53,222 nucleotides of DNA, taken from the IMG/VR virus record IMGVR_UViG_3300014501_000024, positions 1-53,222 of that record. One strand, given 5' to 3'. The notes below the pieces were generated by a model, which was not told the DNA's origin, did not search any database, and saw nothing but the letters and a program-made list of their open reading frames with translations. Shown piece by piece: positions 1-7,884 of the stretch. Position 1 is the first letter of the stretch. Each line of letters begins with the position of its first letter. This stretch comes from a virus. A program made the translations under genes and the position numbers.

Positions 1-258
1 GGAGCGATGCAGCATCGGGAGTATCTCGGATCGCGGCAGGCTGACATGGATCTGGTTGACGTTCGGCGCCAGATTATAGCCAGTCGCCCCCAGCTCGTGC
101 AGGAGTTTCAAATGCTCCTCGGGCATCAGCCGGTACTGCACCGTGGCCACTGTGAGCGGCCAGTCGCTCGTCGCATAGGCCACGCGGCGAGCGGTCAGCG
201 TCTTGGCCTCCTCTATGATCTGATCTTTGACGACAGATGATAGCTTGTAGTTGGGCAT
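1..258 (-). CDS. Hypothetical protein, truncated by the window edge
   Basis: The leftward reading frame from an ATG at 256-258 stays open to the first base of the window, giving at least 85 residues that begin MPNYKLSSVVKDQIIEEAK. A GAGG ribosome-binding site lies 9 bases before the start. The protein is soluble and mixed helical and I do not recognise a family. One of the phage's 17-bp palindromes (289-305) sits in its leader, so it is probably the first gene of a leftward unit that continues outside the window. The rightward frame over the same bases is a shadow. Confidence 0.7.
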   Translation of the reverse strand, partial: MPNYKLSSVVKDQIIEEAKTLTARRVAYATSDWPLTVATVQYRLMPEEHLKLLHELGATGYNLAPNVNQIHVSLPRSEILPMLHRS

Positions 259-288
259 GAGAGTGGACCTCGACAGGTGTGTATACTC

Positions 289-305
289 TTTACGACGGTA
301 GTGAA
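289..305. promoter_or_regulatory. Start-associated palindrome, copy 1
   Basis: TTTACGACGGTAGTGAA is the reverse complement of the consensus TTTACTACCGTCGTAAA with one mismatch. It lies 30 bases upstream of the leftward gene starting at 258, between that gene and the stop of the VWA gene. Confidence 0.7.
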
Positions 306-348
306 TAACTTCCCCTCTCGGCAGAGGGAGTGGGCCGCCGGGGCTTTC

Positions 349-1665
349 TCAGACGTTGATCCGCACGACTTCACCAAACGGCACATGCACGTCCGTTGTC
401 GCACACCAAACGACGGGGTACGCGGGCGGCTTGCTCGGGAAACTGCCGTAAAGATCTGTAATGTATACCAATGTCTCAGGCGCGATGTGCTCTCGCTCAA
501 GGTGCTCGAACACCGGCACGAACGATGTGCCGCCGCCACCGGGCGCACCCTTCACGCGCACGTCGGCCAGCTCGTCCAGCGAACTCACCTCGTCCACACG
601 CTGCACGCGGGCGTCGCAGAAAATCACCGTGATCTTCTTCGGCCGGATGTCGGATAGCACGCCACCCACTTCCGCGAAGAACGCGGCCAGCTCCTTGTCG
701 CCGATCGAGCCCGACGTGTCGATCGCCACCGCGACGTGCTCGGCCCCATAGCCCCGGCGGCCGGGCATAATCACCAGCGGGTTGAGCACCAGGCGCCGGC
801 GGTTCGGCCGGTTCCAGGTCTCGTGCCGAGCGCCCATGTGGCCGGTCAGGATCATGCGGATATGGTCTTGCCAGGTTACCTGCGGCTCCAGGATCTCCTC
901 GACCATGCGCTTGATGCGCTCGGGATACTTGCCCATGGCCTTGGCAGCACTCGCCGCCCGTGCGATGGCTTCCTTGAACTCGCTCTCGTCGGGCGCGTCT
1001 TCCTTACCCGTCACCGGGTCGACACCGGGCTCCATCAGCCCATCGAAGCCGCCGCCATTGCCCGCCGCCTTGGGGTCATGCTTGGCTCCCTTGGGTGCCT
1101 TGCCGGAACCTCCCAGGGTCTTATTGTCTCGTCCTTGGCCGCCGCTGGCGCCCGCGTCCTCACCGTTGTCACCTCCCTTGGGCTTCTTCTTGTAGGTGCG
1201 GCCGTACACATCCTCAGTCAGCTCGTCGCCGGTGGTCTCGGGATCGTAGAGCCAGGCCGGGTTGCACAGACCGACGCCGTCCTCCAGCAGCCCGGCATTG
1301 ATCACATAGTCCGCCGCGATGTTGAATTGCTCTTGGTCGAACGGTGTGCCGCGACACTCGCCGGCGAGCTTGTAGGACTTCATCCGCTGCGGATGCCGCG
1401 CCACGAAATGCGCCACCTCATGGGCGAACACGAACACCGCCTCGGGCGGCTTGAGCGTGGCGAGATAGGCTGGGTTGATGAACACATGGCGGCCGTCAGT
1501 GGCGGCCATCGGCACGTCCAGGGTCAAAACTTCCTTCATCTCGCTGAAAAACAGGTGCGCGTAGAACGGACAGGCGCTCATGAACCCGACACGCGCCACC
1601 TGGAGCGCACGCGCCTGATCGGCGGTTGGTGTGACATCGGCAAAGGGATGCGTTGAAGCTGACAT
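349..1665 (-). CDS. Zinc-peptidase-like / VWA domain protein (DUF2201 type)
   Basis: This 438-residue protein has an N-terminal metallopeptidase-like domain with HEVAH at residues 82-86 and a following NIAADYVIN block (116-123), as in the DUF2201 putative metallopeptidase family. A glycine- and lysine-rich linker (about 155-225) leads to a C-terminal VWA-like domain with the metal-site motif DTSGS at 316-320. In that family such proteins usually work with a MoxR-type AAA+ ATPase, and one is encoded nearby at 3173-4348. The likely role is a chaperone- or protease-like partner of that ATPase; the target is unknown. AAGG precedes the ATG by 11 bases. Palindrome 1728-1743 lies 62 bases upstream. 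Phage CobT-like annotation is an alternative, but the HExxH motif favours DUF2201. Confidence 0.85.
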   Translation of the reverse strand: MSASTHPFADVTPTADQARALQVARVGFMSACPFYAHLFFSEMKEVLTLDVPMAATDGRHVFINPAYLATLKPPEAVFVFAHEVAHFVARHPQRMKSYKLAGECRGTPFDQEQFNIAADYVINAGLLEDGVGLCNPAWLYDPETTGDELTEDVYGRTYKKKPKGGDNGEDAGASGGQGRDNKTLGGSGKAPKGAKHDPKAAGNGGGFDGLMEPGVDPVTGKEDAPDESEFKEAIARAASAAKAMGKYPERIKRMVEEILEPQVTWQDHIRMILTGHMGARHETWNRPNRRRLVLNPLVIMPGRRGYGAEHVAVAIDTSGSIGDKELAAFFAEVGGVLSDIRPKKITVIFCDARVQRVDEVSSLDELADVRVKGAPGGGGTSFVPVFEHLEREHIAPETLVYITDLYGSFPSKPPAYPVVWCATTDVHVPFGEVVRINV

Positions 1666-1727
1666 AGTAGATTGGACCTTGGTTGGAGTATGTTTGGAGT
1701 GTATTTAGTTCACGTCGGTTTCGGCTA

Positions 1728-1743
1728 AAACCTACGTAGTAAT
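1728..1743. promoter_or_regulatory. Start-associated palindrome, even-spaced variant
   Basis: AAACCTACGTAGTAAT matches the 16-bp subclass mainly over its central TACGTAGTAA. It overlaps the stop codon of the gene at 1732-1962 and lies 62 bases upstream of the leftward VWA gene. Confidence 0.5.
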
Positions 1744-1962
1744 ATTATTCAGAACTTCCACTATAATACCGGCGATCTCGCGTGATATACCACACGCAAT
1801 CGCACGGTAATTGTGCTGGCTCAGCGGGCGCTGATTATCCTCGATCTCGTAATACTGCACGAAGTCACTAGCGCCCACAAAGTCATACTGGCCGTGCGGG
1901 CGCGCTTGGGTCAGAATCACGCTGTATCGTGGGCGCGTGCTCGGCGCGATCGGCGCGTTCAT
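1732..1962 (-). CDS. Hypothetical protein, 76 aa
   Basis: The start is taken as the ATG at 1960-1962 (MNAPIAPSTRPRYSVILTQ) because GAG of a GGGTGAG purine run lies 6 bases upstream and the longer frame overlaps the previous gene. The product is a small soluble protein with an aromatic central stretch (FVQYYEIED) and a hydrophobic C-terminus. No family is recognised. It starts 8 bases after the stop of the 55-residue gene at 1970-2137 and belongs to the same leftward unit as the AAA+/VWA genes. Its leader ends in CATCGAATGAACG, nearly identical to the leader of the gene at 4640-5098. Confidence 0.65.
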   Translation of the reverse strand: MNAPIAPSTRPRYSVILTQARPHGQYDFVGASDFVQYYEIEDNQRPLSQHNYRAIACGISREIAGIIVEVLNNITT

Positions 1963-1969
1963 TCGATGC

Positions 1970-2137
1970 TCACCCTCGCTCGGTCGGATGCGGCACCTGT
2001 GGCACGTCGCGCCACTCGGTGACACCGGTGCTGGCGTTGACCCATTGCTGCTGCAAGGTAATCCCCAGCCAGCGCAGGCGGGCGTTCGGCAGCCAGCCCG
2101 CGTCGTTGCGCAGATCCTCGGGTGTCACGATCGGCAT
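1970..2137 (-). CDS. Hypothetical protein, 55 aa
   Basis: The ATG at 2135-2137 starts directly after the TAG of the preceding gene (2139-3092), giving a short protein beginning MPIVTPEDLRNDAGWLPNA. The tight spacing implies translational coupling. The sequence contains WLGITLQQQWVN and ends in a charged, proline-containing tail. I do not recognise it. Its position between the DUF3150-like gene and the VWA gene suggests it belongs to the same functional block. Confidence 0.65.
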   Translation of the reverse strand: MPIVTPEDLRNDAGWLPNARLRWLGITLQQQWVNASTGVTEWRDVPQVPHPTERG

Positions 2138-2138
2138 G

Positions 2139-3092
2139 CTACAACCCCCAGCCCGTGAGCTTGTCCGCGACGGAGCGAGCCTGGTCCGCCACGTCCCGAC
2201 GCACACCCTCGGATTTGCGCAGCGCCTTGGCATCGACACCCGCGAGCATGTCGGAGATGTCCCGCGTGATCTCGGCCGCACGCGGGTCCTGGGCGACGTT
2301 CCAGCCGGGGATCAGGATCATCAGCTCGCGCACATCCTCGACGGTGCTGGCGCGGAACGTGGCGGCGTCACCCTTGGCGTCAGTCTCGGTCAGGCGCCCA
2401 ACCATGTGGTTGACCCGCTCGCGCACCTGCTCCCACATCGCGGCCGAGGCGGTGGCCGCCATGCGGGATTGTTTGGCGGCGAGCCCCTTGGACAGCTTGC
2501 CCAGCATGGCGTCAGGCAGGCCCTGGAACTGGGTGCCGGCCGGGATCGGCTCGAAATCGAAGCTGACCCGGAAGCTGGCACGCACCTCAGTGACCGATGG
2601 ATAGTCGGCGTCAGCCAGTGCCGCGAGGTTGGTGCGCGCCTGGATCACGGCGGCTGGATACTCGTCTATAAATTTATCCAGGCTAGCGAGTGCCACCCGC
2701 TTGAGCCGCGACATCTCGCCCAGATATTTGTCGAACAGCATATTGGGCAGCAACCTGGGCCCGCGCATCCGCTCGGTCGGCGAGCCGGCGACCCATGGCA
2801 GGGTCAGCGCATAGTGCTGGTTGCGCACCGCGGCGTAGGCACCCTTGCAGTCCTTGTAGCTGCCGTCCACGCCAGCCAGCAGGTTCTTCACGGCGCGACC
2901 GACATTGCCCGTGGCGCCCGCGTCAGCCTTCACCTTGTCCATGATGGCGCGGTCCGATCGCTCGGCGCCCCAGATGGATATGCTCACGCTGGCCAGCATG
3001 GCGGTCGAGCGCACCGCCTCACTCAGATCGGCGCCCGTCAGCATCGTTGTTTGAGCGTCGGGCGGCTCGGATAGCTGATAGGCTACGTCCAT
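2139..3092 (-). CDS. Helical protein of the AAA+/VWA block (DUF3150-like)
   Basis: This 317-residue, mostly helical protein has no visible catalytic motif. The central part (about 120-250) alternates charged and hydrophobic residues and includes a conserved-looking aromatic patch near RVSFDFEPIPAGTQF. In other phages a protein of the DUF3150 type commonly lies between a MoxR/CobS-like ATPase and a VWA protein. The similarity in size, order and helical character leads me to that label, but the family assignment is not certain. A CAGGAG ribosome-binding site lies 8 bases before the ATG, and palindrome 3113-3129 lies 20 bases upstream. Confidence 0.7.
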   Translation of the reverse strand: MDVAYQLSEPPDAQTTMLTGADLSEAVRSTAMLASVSISIWGAERSDRAIMDKVKADAGATGNVGRAVKNLLAGVDGSYKDCKGAYAAVRNQHYALTLPWVAGSPTERMRGPRLLPNMLFDKYLGEMSRLKRVALASLDKFIDEYPAAVIQARTNLAALADADYPSVTEVRASFRVSFDFEPIPAGTQFQGLPDAMLGKLSKGLAAKQSRMAATASAAMWEQVRERVNHMVGRLTETDAKGDAATFRASTVEDVRELMILIPGWNVAQDPRAAEITRDISDMLAGVDAKALRKSEGVRRDVADQARSVADKLTGWGL

Positions 3093-3112
3093 GTGATTGG
3101 CTCCTGTTGAGT

Positions 3113-3129
3113 TTTACTACCGTCGTAAT
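3113..3129. promoter_or_regulatory. Start-associated palindrome, copy 2
   Basis: TTTACTACCGTCGTAAT matches the consensus at 16 of 17 positions. It lies between the stop of the AAA+ gene and the start of the gene at 3092, 20 bases upstream of that start. Confidence 0.75.
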
Positions 3130-3172
3130 TGTCGGGCAAGCCGGGGAGCTACCCCCGGCGATGCGTCACCGA

Positions 3173-4348
3173 TCACGAGTTCGAGGCAATTATCAGATCC
3201 TTGTTTTGTTGAAGCCATTGTGTAAATCCAACCGTGTTAAGCATAAACTTGGCGGTCTTCGGCTGCGCCTGGATCGCCCGTACACTCAACACCTGCATTT
3301 CGATCTTCAACCGCGAGATATACCGGATCACGTCCGGCGCGTTCTTCTCAGTCACGTTGTGTGCCAGCATGTAGCCGCACACCATTTGCGCATCGGCATT
3401 GGTGGGCAGCTTGGCCTTGGCCGGGTCGCGTTCGATGTCGGCGATCTCGGGCAACTCGTTTGCGTAGCGAAGGTGGGTAAAAAACTGCGCGGACTCGCCG
3501 CCACCGATCCAGCCTGATGCCACCTCGCGAGCGATCGGATCCAACGGCAGGCGATCCTTGGCGATATCCTCCTGCGAGCGCAAGGCCATCAGATCCCGAT
3601 CGAGCAGGCACAGGGTCCTGGGCGTGCAGAACGGATCGGAACCCGGCGGCACAGTGTCGCGGAACACCAGATGCGGCTGCTTCTGGGCGAAGCTCATGGT
3701 CAGATAGTGCGGCCGGTTGGCCGGCGCCTGCGCATTGGCCCAGTCGATCCAGCAAGCCGGGCTCGGATCCACCACCAGCTGGCAGCGCCGGTTGATGATG
3801 AACATCAGCTCACGCATGACGCCGGACCGGTCTGACATGCGGTTGCCCGCCGCGACCACCCGCCAGCCCATGGGCAGCTCGGTGGTGCCGACGATGCCGC
3901 GATAGATCAGCTCGGCCGCCGGCTTCTTGACCTCATCCTCGGCCTGGCCGAACTCGTCCAGGAACAATATGCCCACGCGCGGCACGGTGTGTTGCCAGGT
4001 GCCCGGCTTGTGCCAGGTGCCGTCGGGCTCGACCACATAGGTGGTCATCTTGGTCGGATACCAGGGCGGCGTGGAGAAGTAGGTGTCCATACCCGCCTGT
4101 CCGTCGGCGCGCTTGGCCGGCATCATGAAGCCGCGCACATCCACGGAGGAAATCGTGGCCAGCATAAAAACCACGACGCCAACGGGTTCATTCAATGTCA
4201 CCGCGAGATTGGCCGCGGTCTGCATTACGCCGTCGGACTTGCCGATGCCCGGCCCCGACAGAAGGTATAAGCCGTTGGCGCGGTGCGAACCGCTCAGCGC
4301 CGCGACGTGGGTGCGCAGCATAACTTGTTTGGCTTGATCAAGGTTCAT
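3173..4348 (-). CDS. MoxR-type AAA+ ATPase
   Basis: The 391-residue product has a Walker A motif GPGIGKS at residues 32-38, a Walker B motif GILFLDE at 126-132 and a sensor-1-like VVAAGNR at 164-170, followed by a helical lid. This is the layout of MoxR/CobS-like AAA+ ATPases, which act as hexameric chaperone-like motors with VWA-domain partners. The VWA/zinc-peptidase protein at 349-1665 and the helical protein at 2139-3092 are the obvious partners. A GAGG lies 13 bases before the ATG. The leader is 120 bases long and contains palindrome 4427-4443. The substrate is unknown. Confidence 0.88.
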   Translation of the reverse strand: MNLDQAKQVMLRTHVAALSGSHRANGLYLLSGPGIGKSDGVMQTAANLAVTLNEPVGVVVFMLATISSVDVRGFMMPAKRADGQAGMDTYFSTPPWYPTKMTTYVVEPDGTWHKPGTWQHTVPRVGILFLDEFGQAEDEVKKPAAELIYRGIVGTTELPMGWRVVAAGNRMSDRSGVMRELMFIINRRCQLVVDPSPACWIDWANAQAPANRPHYLTMSFAQKQPHLVFRDTVPPGSDPFCTPRTLCLLDRDLMALRSQEDIAKDRLPLDPIAREVASGWIGGGESAQFFTHLRYANELPEIADIERDPAKAKLPTNADAQMVCGYMLAHNVTEKNAPDVIRYISRLKIEMQVLSVRAIQAQPKTAKFMLNTVGFTQWLQQNKDLIIASNS

Positions 4349-4426
4349 AAGATTTGGTTGACCTCGGTTTTAGTTGTGATTGTTCACAGCCGCACTCGGC
4401 ATGCGGTCCGTGTAGGTGTTTGGTTT

Positions 4427-4443
4427 TTTACGACGGTAGTGTT
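4427..4443. promoter_or_regulatory. Start-associated palindrome, copy 3
   Basis: TTTACGACGGTAGTGTT, read on the other strand, keeps the ACTACCGTCGTAAA part of the consensus. It lies 78 bases upstream of the AAA+ gene start. Confidence 0.7.
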
Positions 4444-4469
4444 TATTCAGGATGAAGGTAAGGACAATT

Positions 4470-4643
4470 TTACCTCCTACTCAACCCCAGAGCTTCGCGC
4501 CGGTCGGCTTCGGTCAGGACCTTGTTGACTTCGGCCAGCCGGTCCCATGGACCTTGTGTTGGCACCGCAGCAGCTGTCCAGCGCAAACCGTAGCGGGCAA
4601 TCAGGGCGCGGAACTCGATCATGGCTTCATCGCGGGTCATCAT
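4470..4643 (-). CDS. Hypothetical protein, 57 aa
   Basis: The start is the ATG at 4641-4643, which overlaps the TGA of the upstream gene as ATGA, so the two are translationally coupled. The product begins MMTRDEAMIEFRALIARYG and is helical, charged and probably soluble. No family is recognised. The longer frame reaching to 4724 lies wholly inside the upstream gene and is not supported. Confidence 0.65.
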   Translation of the reverse strand: MMTRDEAMIEFRALIARYGLRWTAAAVPTQGPWDRLAEVNKVLTEADRREALGLSRR

Positions 4644-5098
4644 GGTGTCTCGCCCACCGGCGCACCCGTGATGTCCAGCTCGACACTCTCGTCCGCGCAG
4701 TAGGACTTGCCGCAGCTCGAACATTCATCGTCGCAGGCGCAGGACCAGTTCATGGTCCATTCCTGCCCACAGTCATCACATTGGTAGTGGTTCTCGAACA
4801 GGCATGGCTCGCCGTCGGAGTCCACGTCGCCCTTCCAGACGTCGCTGTCCGCGACCCACACCCACGCCATCACGTAGGCTCCCTGATCGTCGCTCAGCGA
4901 CACCACGGCCGAGCTGTCGATCTCCAGCTCGCCATCGCGCTGCTTGTCGCGGGCGGCCTCGACGTAGGCTTCCTCGACGCGGCCCTTCGCTTGGAACGCC
5001 ACAGTGCAGGATGCGAACGTCAAGCCCTTAGAGATCAGCGTGCGTAGCGCCGCTTGCAATTCGTCGCCGGTCAGCGTGGGTGAATTTTGTTCGTTCAT
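4640..5098 (-). CDS. Cysteine-rich (zinc-ribbon-like) hypothetical protein
   Basis: The start is set at the ATG at 5096-5098 (MNEQNSPTLTGDELQAALR), just downstream of palindrome 5111-5127 and a GAAGAA purine stretch. The longer frame would translate through the palindrome. The 152-residue protein has an acidic N-terminal two thirds and a cluster CDDCGQ...CACDDECSSCGKSYC near residues 105-132. Those paired CxxC motifs look like a zinc-binding ribbon. This could be a DNA- or protein-binding adaptor, but no specific family is recognised. Confidence 0.7.
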   Translation of the reverse strand: MNEQNSPTLTGDELQAALRTLISKGLTFASCTVAFQAKGRVEEAYVEAARDKQRDGELEIDSSAVVSLSDDQGAYVMAWVWVADSDVWKGDVDSDGEPCLFENHYQCDDCGQEWTMNWSCACDDECSSCGKSYCADESVELDITGAPVGETP

Positions 5099-5110
5099 TC
5101 GATGTTCTTC

Positions 5111-5127
5111 TTTACTTCCGTAGTAAA
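5111..5127. promoter_or_regulatory. Start-associated palindrome, CGGAAG variant
   Basis: TTTACTTCCGTAGTAAA is identical to the copy at 7885-7901. On the leftward strand its centre reads CGGAAG. It lies 12 bases upstream of the start at 5098. Confidence 0.78.
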
Positions 5128-5153
5128 TGTTAGGGTGAATCAAGCAAACCCAC

Positions 5154-5507
5154 TCATCCCTTGGGGTGCGCGAGCCCGCGAGCCAGTAACTCAAGGGGAC
5201 CACATAGTGGGTTCGCAGCGTAGACATCGGTCGGTCGCTCGTTATACCAAAGTCCACCCACGTCGATGTGGTACGGTTGGCCGAAACCGAGCGCCTTGCA
5301 GATCGCGTTGACGCTATTCCTGGTGATGACCATGTTAGATCCGCACAAGCTTGTATAGATCATGCCCGTGTCGTCACCGCGCCAGGCGATGCGCCAGCGA
5401 TGGTAAACCACTTCGTCGCCCGTGCAGAAGGTGTCATACTTTGTAATAGTGGTGACACGCCTATCCTTCAGCGCTTCGGCCATGGTGGTGAAGACCGACA
5501 AGCTCAC
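5154..5507 (-). CDS. Hypothetical protein, 117 aa
   Basis: Translation starts at a GTG (5505-5507) that overlaps the TGA of the upstream gene as GTGA. The protein begins MSLSVFTTMAEALKDRR when GTG is read as Met. It is soluble with an aromatic middle part (VVYHRWRIAWRGDD) and no visible active-site motif. It forms a coupled pair with the gene at 5504-5779. No family is recognised. Confidence 0.7.
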   Translation of the reverse strand: MSLSVFTTMAEALKDRRVTTITKYDTFCTGDEVVYHRWRIAWRGDDTGMIYTSLCGSNMVITRNSVNAICKALGFGQPYHIDVGGLWYNERPTDVYAANPLCGPLELLARGLAHPKG

Positions 5508-5779
5508 CTAAAAATCTCCACACATAGCGTCTTATCCTGGTTGACAATCGTCGCGACTGGCACACGCGCACCGCGGCCGGCGATCATATTCCAGGCGCGA
5601 TCGAGCATGGTGGCCAGCTCCAGCGCGTCGATCGAGCCCGGCACGGTGTGCTTGCCGTCGGTCAGATAGTCCGTGGTGGCGTTCTTGACCGCGACGTGAA
5701 GCTGCTCGCTCTCGCCTTTGACCTGGAAGAAACCGTCTTTGTGGACATTGGTGTGGGTCAGATAGACGCGAAAGGCCAT
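5504..5779 (-). CDS. Hypothetical protein, 91 aa
   Basis: The start is the ATG at 5777-5779 (MAFRVYLTHTNVHKDGFFQ). It is decided by an AGGAG ribosome-binding site 8 bases upstream that lies inside palindrome 5783-5799. The small soluble protein has beta-like N- and C-terminal segments flanking a helix (IDALELATMLDRAWNM). No family is recognised. Its stop overlaps the GTG start of the next gene. Confidence 0.72.
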   Translation of the reverse strand: MAFRVYLTHTNVHKDGFFQVKGESEQLHVAVKNATTDYLTDGKHTVPGSIDALELATMLDRAWNMIAGRGARVPVATIVNQDKTLCVEIFR

Positions 5780-5782
5780 GGT

Positions 5783-5799
5783 GTTTACTCCTGTAGTAA
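5783..5799. promoter_or_regulatory. Start-associated palindrome containing the ribosome-binding site
   Basis: TTTACTCCTGTAGTAAG is a divergent copy 3 bases upstream of the start at 5779. On the leftward strand its centre is CAGGAG, which serves as the Shine-Dalgarno sequence of that gene. Confidence 0.68.
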
Positions 5800-5808
5800 G
5801 TGTTAACG

Positions 5809-6240
5809 CTATTTGGACAAGCCAGCGCGATACGCGAGCACGCCCAAGGGACCGCACACAATAAAGGGCTCGCCAATGTGGGTCAGTTGATCGCCAAAGA
5901 ACCACGCACTCGATTGGCCGTCGCGCCGTTCGCGCGTGATTATTCTGGGCGCACTCGTGAGCGGATCAATGGCGCGCGTTATATGCTCGATCACGCGACG
6001 CGAATACTGTGTGCTTGGCCCTGTCGGGAGAACCGCGACTAAGCTGCCCGAGGTTTCGTCGAACCACGCTATCTTTGCATCGCTTAATTTGAGCACGCCG
6101 CCATGTGTGGTCAGGTTCGCGAGCTTGTTGATGTAGATCTTGCGACCCGCGAGGAACGCCGCGATCACGAGCTGGTCGTCATTATAGGGGAATAGGTGCC
6201 GCTCGCCGTCCGCGTCCGGGTCGTGATTTTTATCGTTCAT
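5809..6240 (-). CDS. Hypothetical protein, 143 aa
   Basis: The product begins MNDKNHDPDADGERHLFPY and has an acidic N-terminus followed by a predicted alpha/beta body with hydrophobic strands such as LVIAAFLAGRKIYI and GEPFIVCGPLGVLAY. I do not recognise a family. Its ATG overlaps the TGA of the small membrane protein gene at 6237-6404, which implies coupled translation. The unit is led by palindrome 6417-6432. Confidence 0.72.
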   Translation of the reverse strand: MNDKNHDPDADGERHLFPYNDDQLVIAAFLAGRKIYINKLANLTTHGGVLKLSDAKIAWFDETSGSLVAVLPTGPSTQYSRRVIEHITRAIDPLTSAPRIITRERRDGQSSAWFFGDQLTHIGEPFIVCGPLGVLAYRAGLSK

Positions 6241-6404
6241 CGGTCCTGGCTTTCGGGTTGCATGGGTGGGTTCTCATAGTCGGAGATCGCTTGGTTCATA
6301 TCGCTGATCGCCGCCGCTCGCGGGTTATAAAATTGCCCGCGGATCAGGCCAATCACCAAAATGGCCGCGATCACCCACAGAATAAGTTTCGTGCTATTTT
6401 CCAT
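6237..6404 (-). CDS. Small single-pass membrane protein, 55 aa
   Basis: This gene begins at the ATG at 6402-6404 after a GGGAG ribosome-binding site. The product has one N-terminal membrane segment (residues 6-21, KLILWVIAAILVIGLI) and a short polar tail, consistent with an N-out or N-in single-pass protein. The stop overlaps the next start as ATGA. The function is unknown. Confidence 0.7.
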   Translation of the reverse strand: MENSTKLILWVIAAILVIGLIRGQFYNPRAAAISDMNQAISDYENPPMQPESQDR

Positions 6405-6416
6405 GCTCTCCCAGCC

Positions 6417-6432
6417 CTCACTACGTAATAAC
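6417..6432. promoter_or_regulatory. Start-associated palindrome, even-spaced variant
   Basis: CTCACTACGTAATAAC keeps the central ACTACGTAATAA of the 16-bp subclass. It lies 12 bases upstream of the leftward membrane-protein gene. Confidence 0.6.
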
Positions 6433-6887
6433 TTTCGGACTAGACAAAAGTTATAAGGGTCGCGGGCTGAAAAGACTGAAATTAGGCATATCAGTCACTT
6501 ACGAATTGTAGCTATCGTATCCAGGAAAATCACGTTAAGAAGGCGATTGAAGCTGTTGAAAAGACTGGTTAAAGCTATCAAAGCTATTAAAACGTCCAAA
6601 ATCTTGTATAGACACCTACAGAGATGTTCCCTATGCGCGTAACGAAAAAAGTTCATTCAATAATTTCGTGCGTAGCGCAATTTTATTTACGCCCTATAGG
6701 AAAGCCAAAAACCCGCGTATATATAAAAAAACCATAGATATAATAGTTATAATGGATATAATAATTAAAAACTCCAGCTTGCTCTAGGGCTTCCACGAAA
6801 TCGACCATAACCAAAGCCTAGCTTTTGACTAGGCTATGGTTGCTATGGTTCGCGGCTTTGGTCCAGCTAATTCTTCGCGTGTTAAAA
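6433..6887. other. AT-rich non-coding island with repeats and an inverted repeat
   Basis: No credible gene is seen in these 455 bases. The stretch from about 6640 to 6775 is very AT-rich for this genome and contains two TATAAT-like boxes near 6740-6765. Short direct repeats such as AAAGCTAT occur near 6570-6590, and CTATGGTT occurs twice at 6834-6850. An inverted repeat AGCCTAG/CTAGGCT (6815-6821 and 6829-6835, loop of 7) has outer arms ACCATA/TATGGT. It lies directly downstream of the leftward gene at 6888-7877. It could be an origin, a promoter region or a terminator; the sequence does not decide which. Confidence 0.5.
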
Positions 6888-7877
6888 TTAAGCCGCCGCA
6901 AGCTCCAGATTGTCGCCCAAAAGGCTATCTACGTCCATCGCGTCGAGCACATCGTCACCCAAAACATCGGCGATCACGTCTACCTTAATAATCTTGGGTG
7001 AGTTCGTTACGGGTATAGGGAGCATCTTGGGGGTCGGCTGAAGGCCCGGCTTCGCGACCGTGACGAACGGCGAGGGCTTGTTTACTACGGAAGTGTTAAT
7101 GTTGGTCGTAACCACGGGCGTGTGCGCCTGGATGTCCTTAACATCCTCCTCAGTGAGCGCATTTTTACGTGCCTGCGCTGCGGTAACATGTTCAACGGTA
7201 ACGCGCTGCAAACTTTCGATCGCCACGCCGATGTCATCCACAGGAAAATCTGTGTGAAACTCCTGTAGCTTAGACAGAAGGTTTTCCAGCTTGGTGAACA
7301 CCTTGCCCACGTTGTGATCCGGGTCGTTCTCAATCGCGTAGTCTATCAGCGTGGCTTCTTCCTGGATAAGAATTCCATCGTTGATCGCAGCTTTCATCGC
7401 GCCGGTAATCGCGTGGTACTTGCGCTTCGCCCACTTAGCGATGGGTCGTGGCGCGCCGTCGTTCAGCTCGACCTGTTGGGCTTCATTTTCCCAAGCAAGA
7501 TTTACCACGTCGACCAACGTGCGAAAGTTATCCCGCACGGCTGGATGTGCGGCGTAGCAAATTTCATACAGGAAAGTCTTAACCGAGCTTTCTGCTTTTG
7601 GTCCGCCGTTACCCTTGACGACATCCTTGACGGCACTCTTGACTTCCTCGGGATGCCAGTTATTTTTCTCTGCGAGATCAGCAACCACAAACATAATGTC
7701 CACGCGCTTGGAATTGACCACCTCGCCCGCGGCTTTCGCAGCGTCTTTGGCGTCATTGTGAAGGCTTACATCTACGTTGATATCGGCCGCGTTGACGCGC
7801 AGCGCGCTTGCAATCTCATCAACGCGCTTTTGGTTCAGATTAAACGTCGCGCCAGTAACCTTGGTTTTCTTTGCCAT
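6888..7877 (-). CDS. Hypothetical protein, 329 aa, lower GC than its neighbours
   Basis: The product begins MAKKTKVTGATFNLNQKRV. Residues 1-240 look helical and charged, and residues 250-300 are a proline- and valine-rich linker that includes AHTPVVTTNINTSVVNK. The C-terminus is acidic (DVLDAMDVDSLLGDNLEL). No enzyme motif is visible. By eye its codon choice is less GC-rich than that of the surrounding genes, which suggests a separate origin. It is a strongly placed early-gene candidate because it heads the leftward unit facing the divergent control region, with a GGAAG-containing palindrome 7 bases upstream. A DNA-binding or host-takeover role is possible but unsupported. Confidence 0.75.
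   Translation of the reverse strand: MAKKTKVTGATFNLNQKRVDEIASALRVNAADINVDVSLHNDAKDAAKAAGEVVNSKRVDIMFVVADLAEKNNWHPEEVKSAVKDVVKGNGGPKAESSVKTFLYEICYAAHPAVRDNFRTLVDVVNLAWENEAQQVELNDGAPRPIAKWAKRKYHAITGAMKAAINDGILIQEEATLIDYAIENDPDHNVGKVFTKLENLLSKLQEFHTDFPVDDIGVAIESLQRVTVEHVTAAQARKNALTEEDVKDIQAHTPVVTTNINTSVVNKPSPFVTVAKPGLQPTPKMLPIPVTNSPKIIKVDVIADVLGDDVLDAMDVDSLLGDNLELAAA
7081..7097. repeat. Degenerate palindrome copy inside a gene
   Basis: TTTACTACGGAAGTGTT lies inside the gene at 6888-7877 and resembles the CGGAAG variant. It encodes the NTSVVNK stretch on the leftward strand. Confidence 0.45.
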
Positions 7878-7884
7878 AGTGTTG

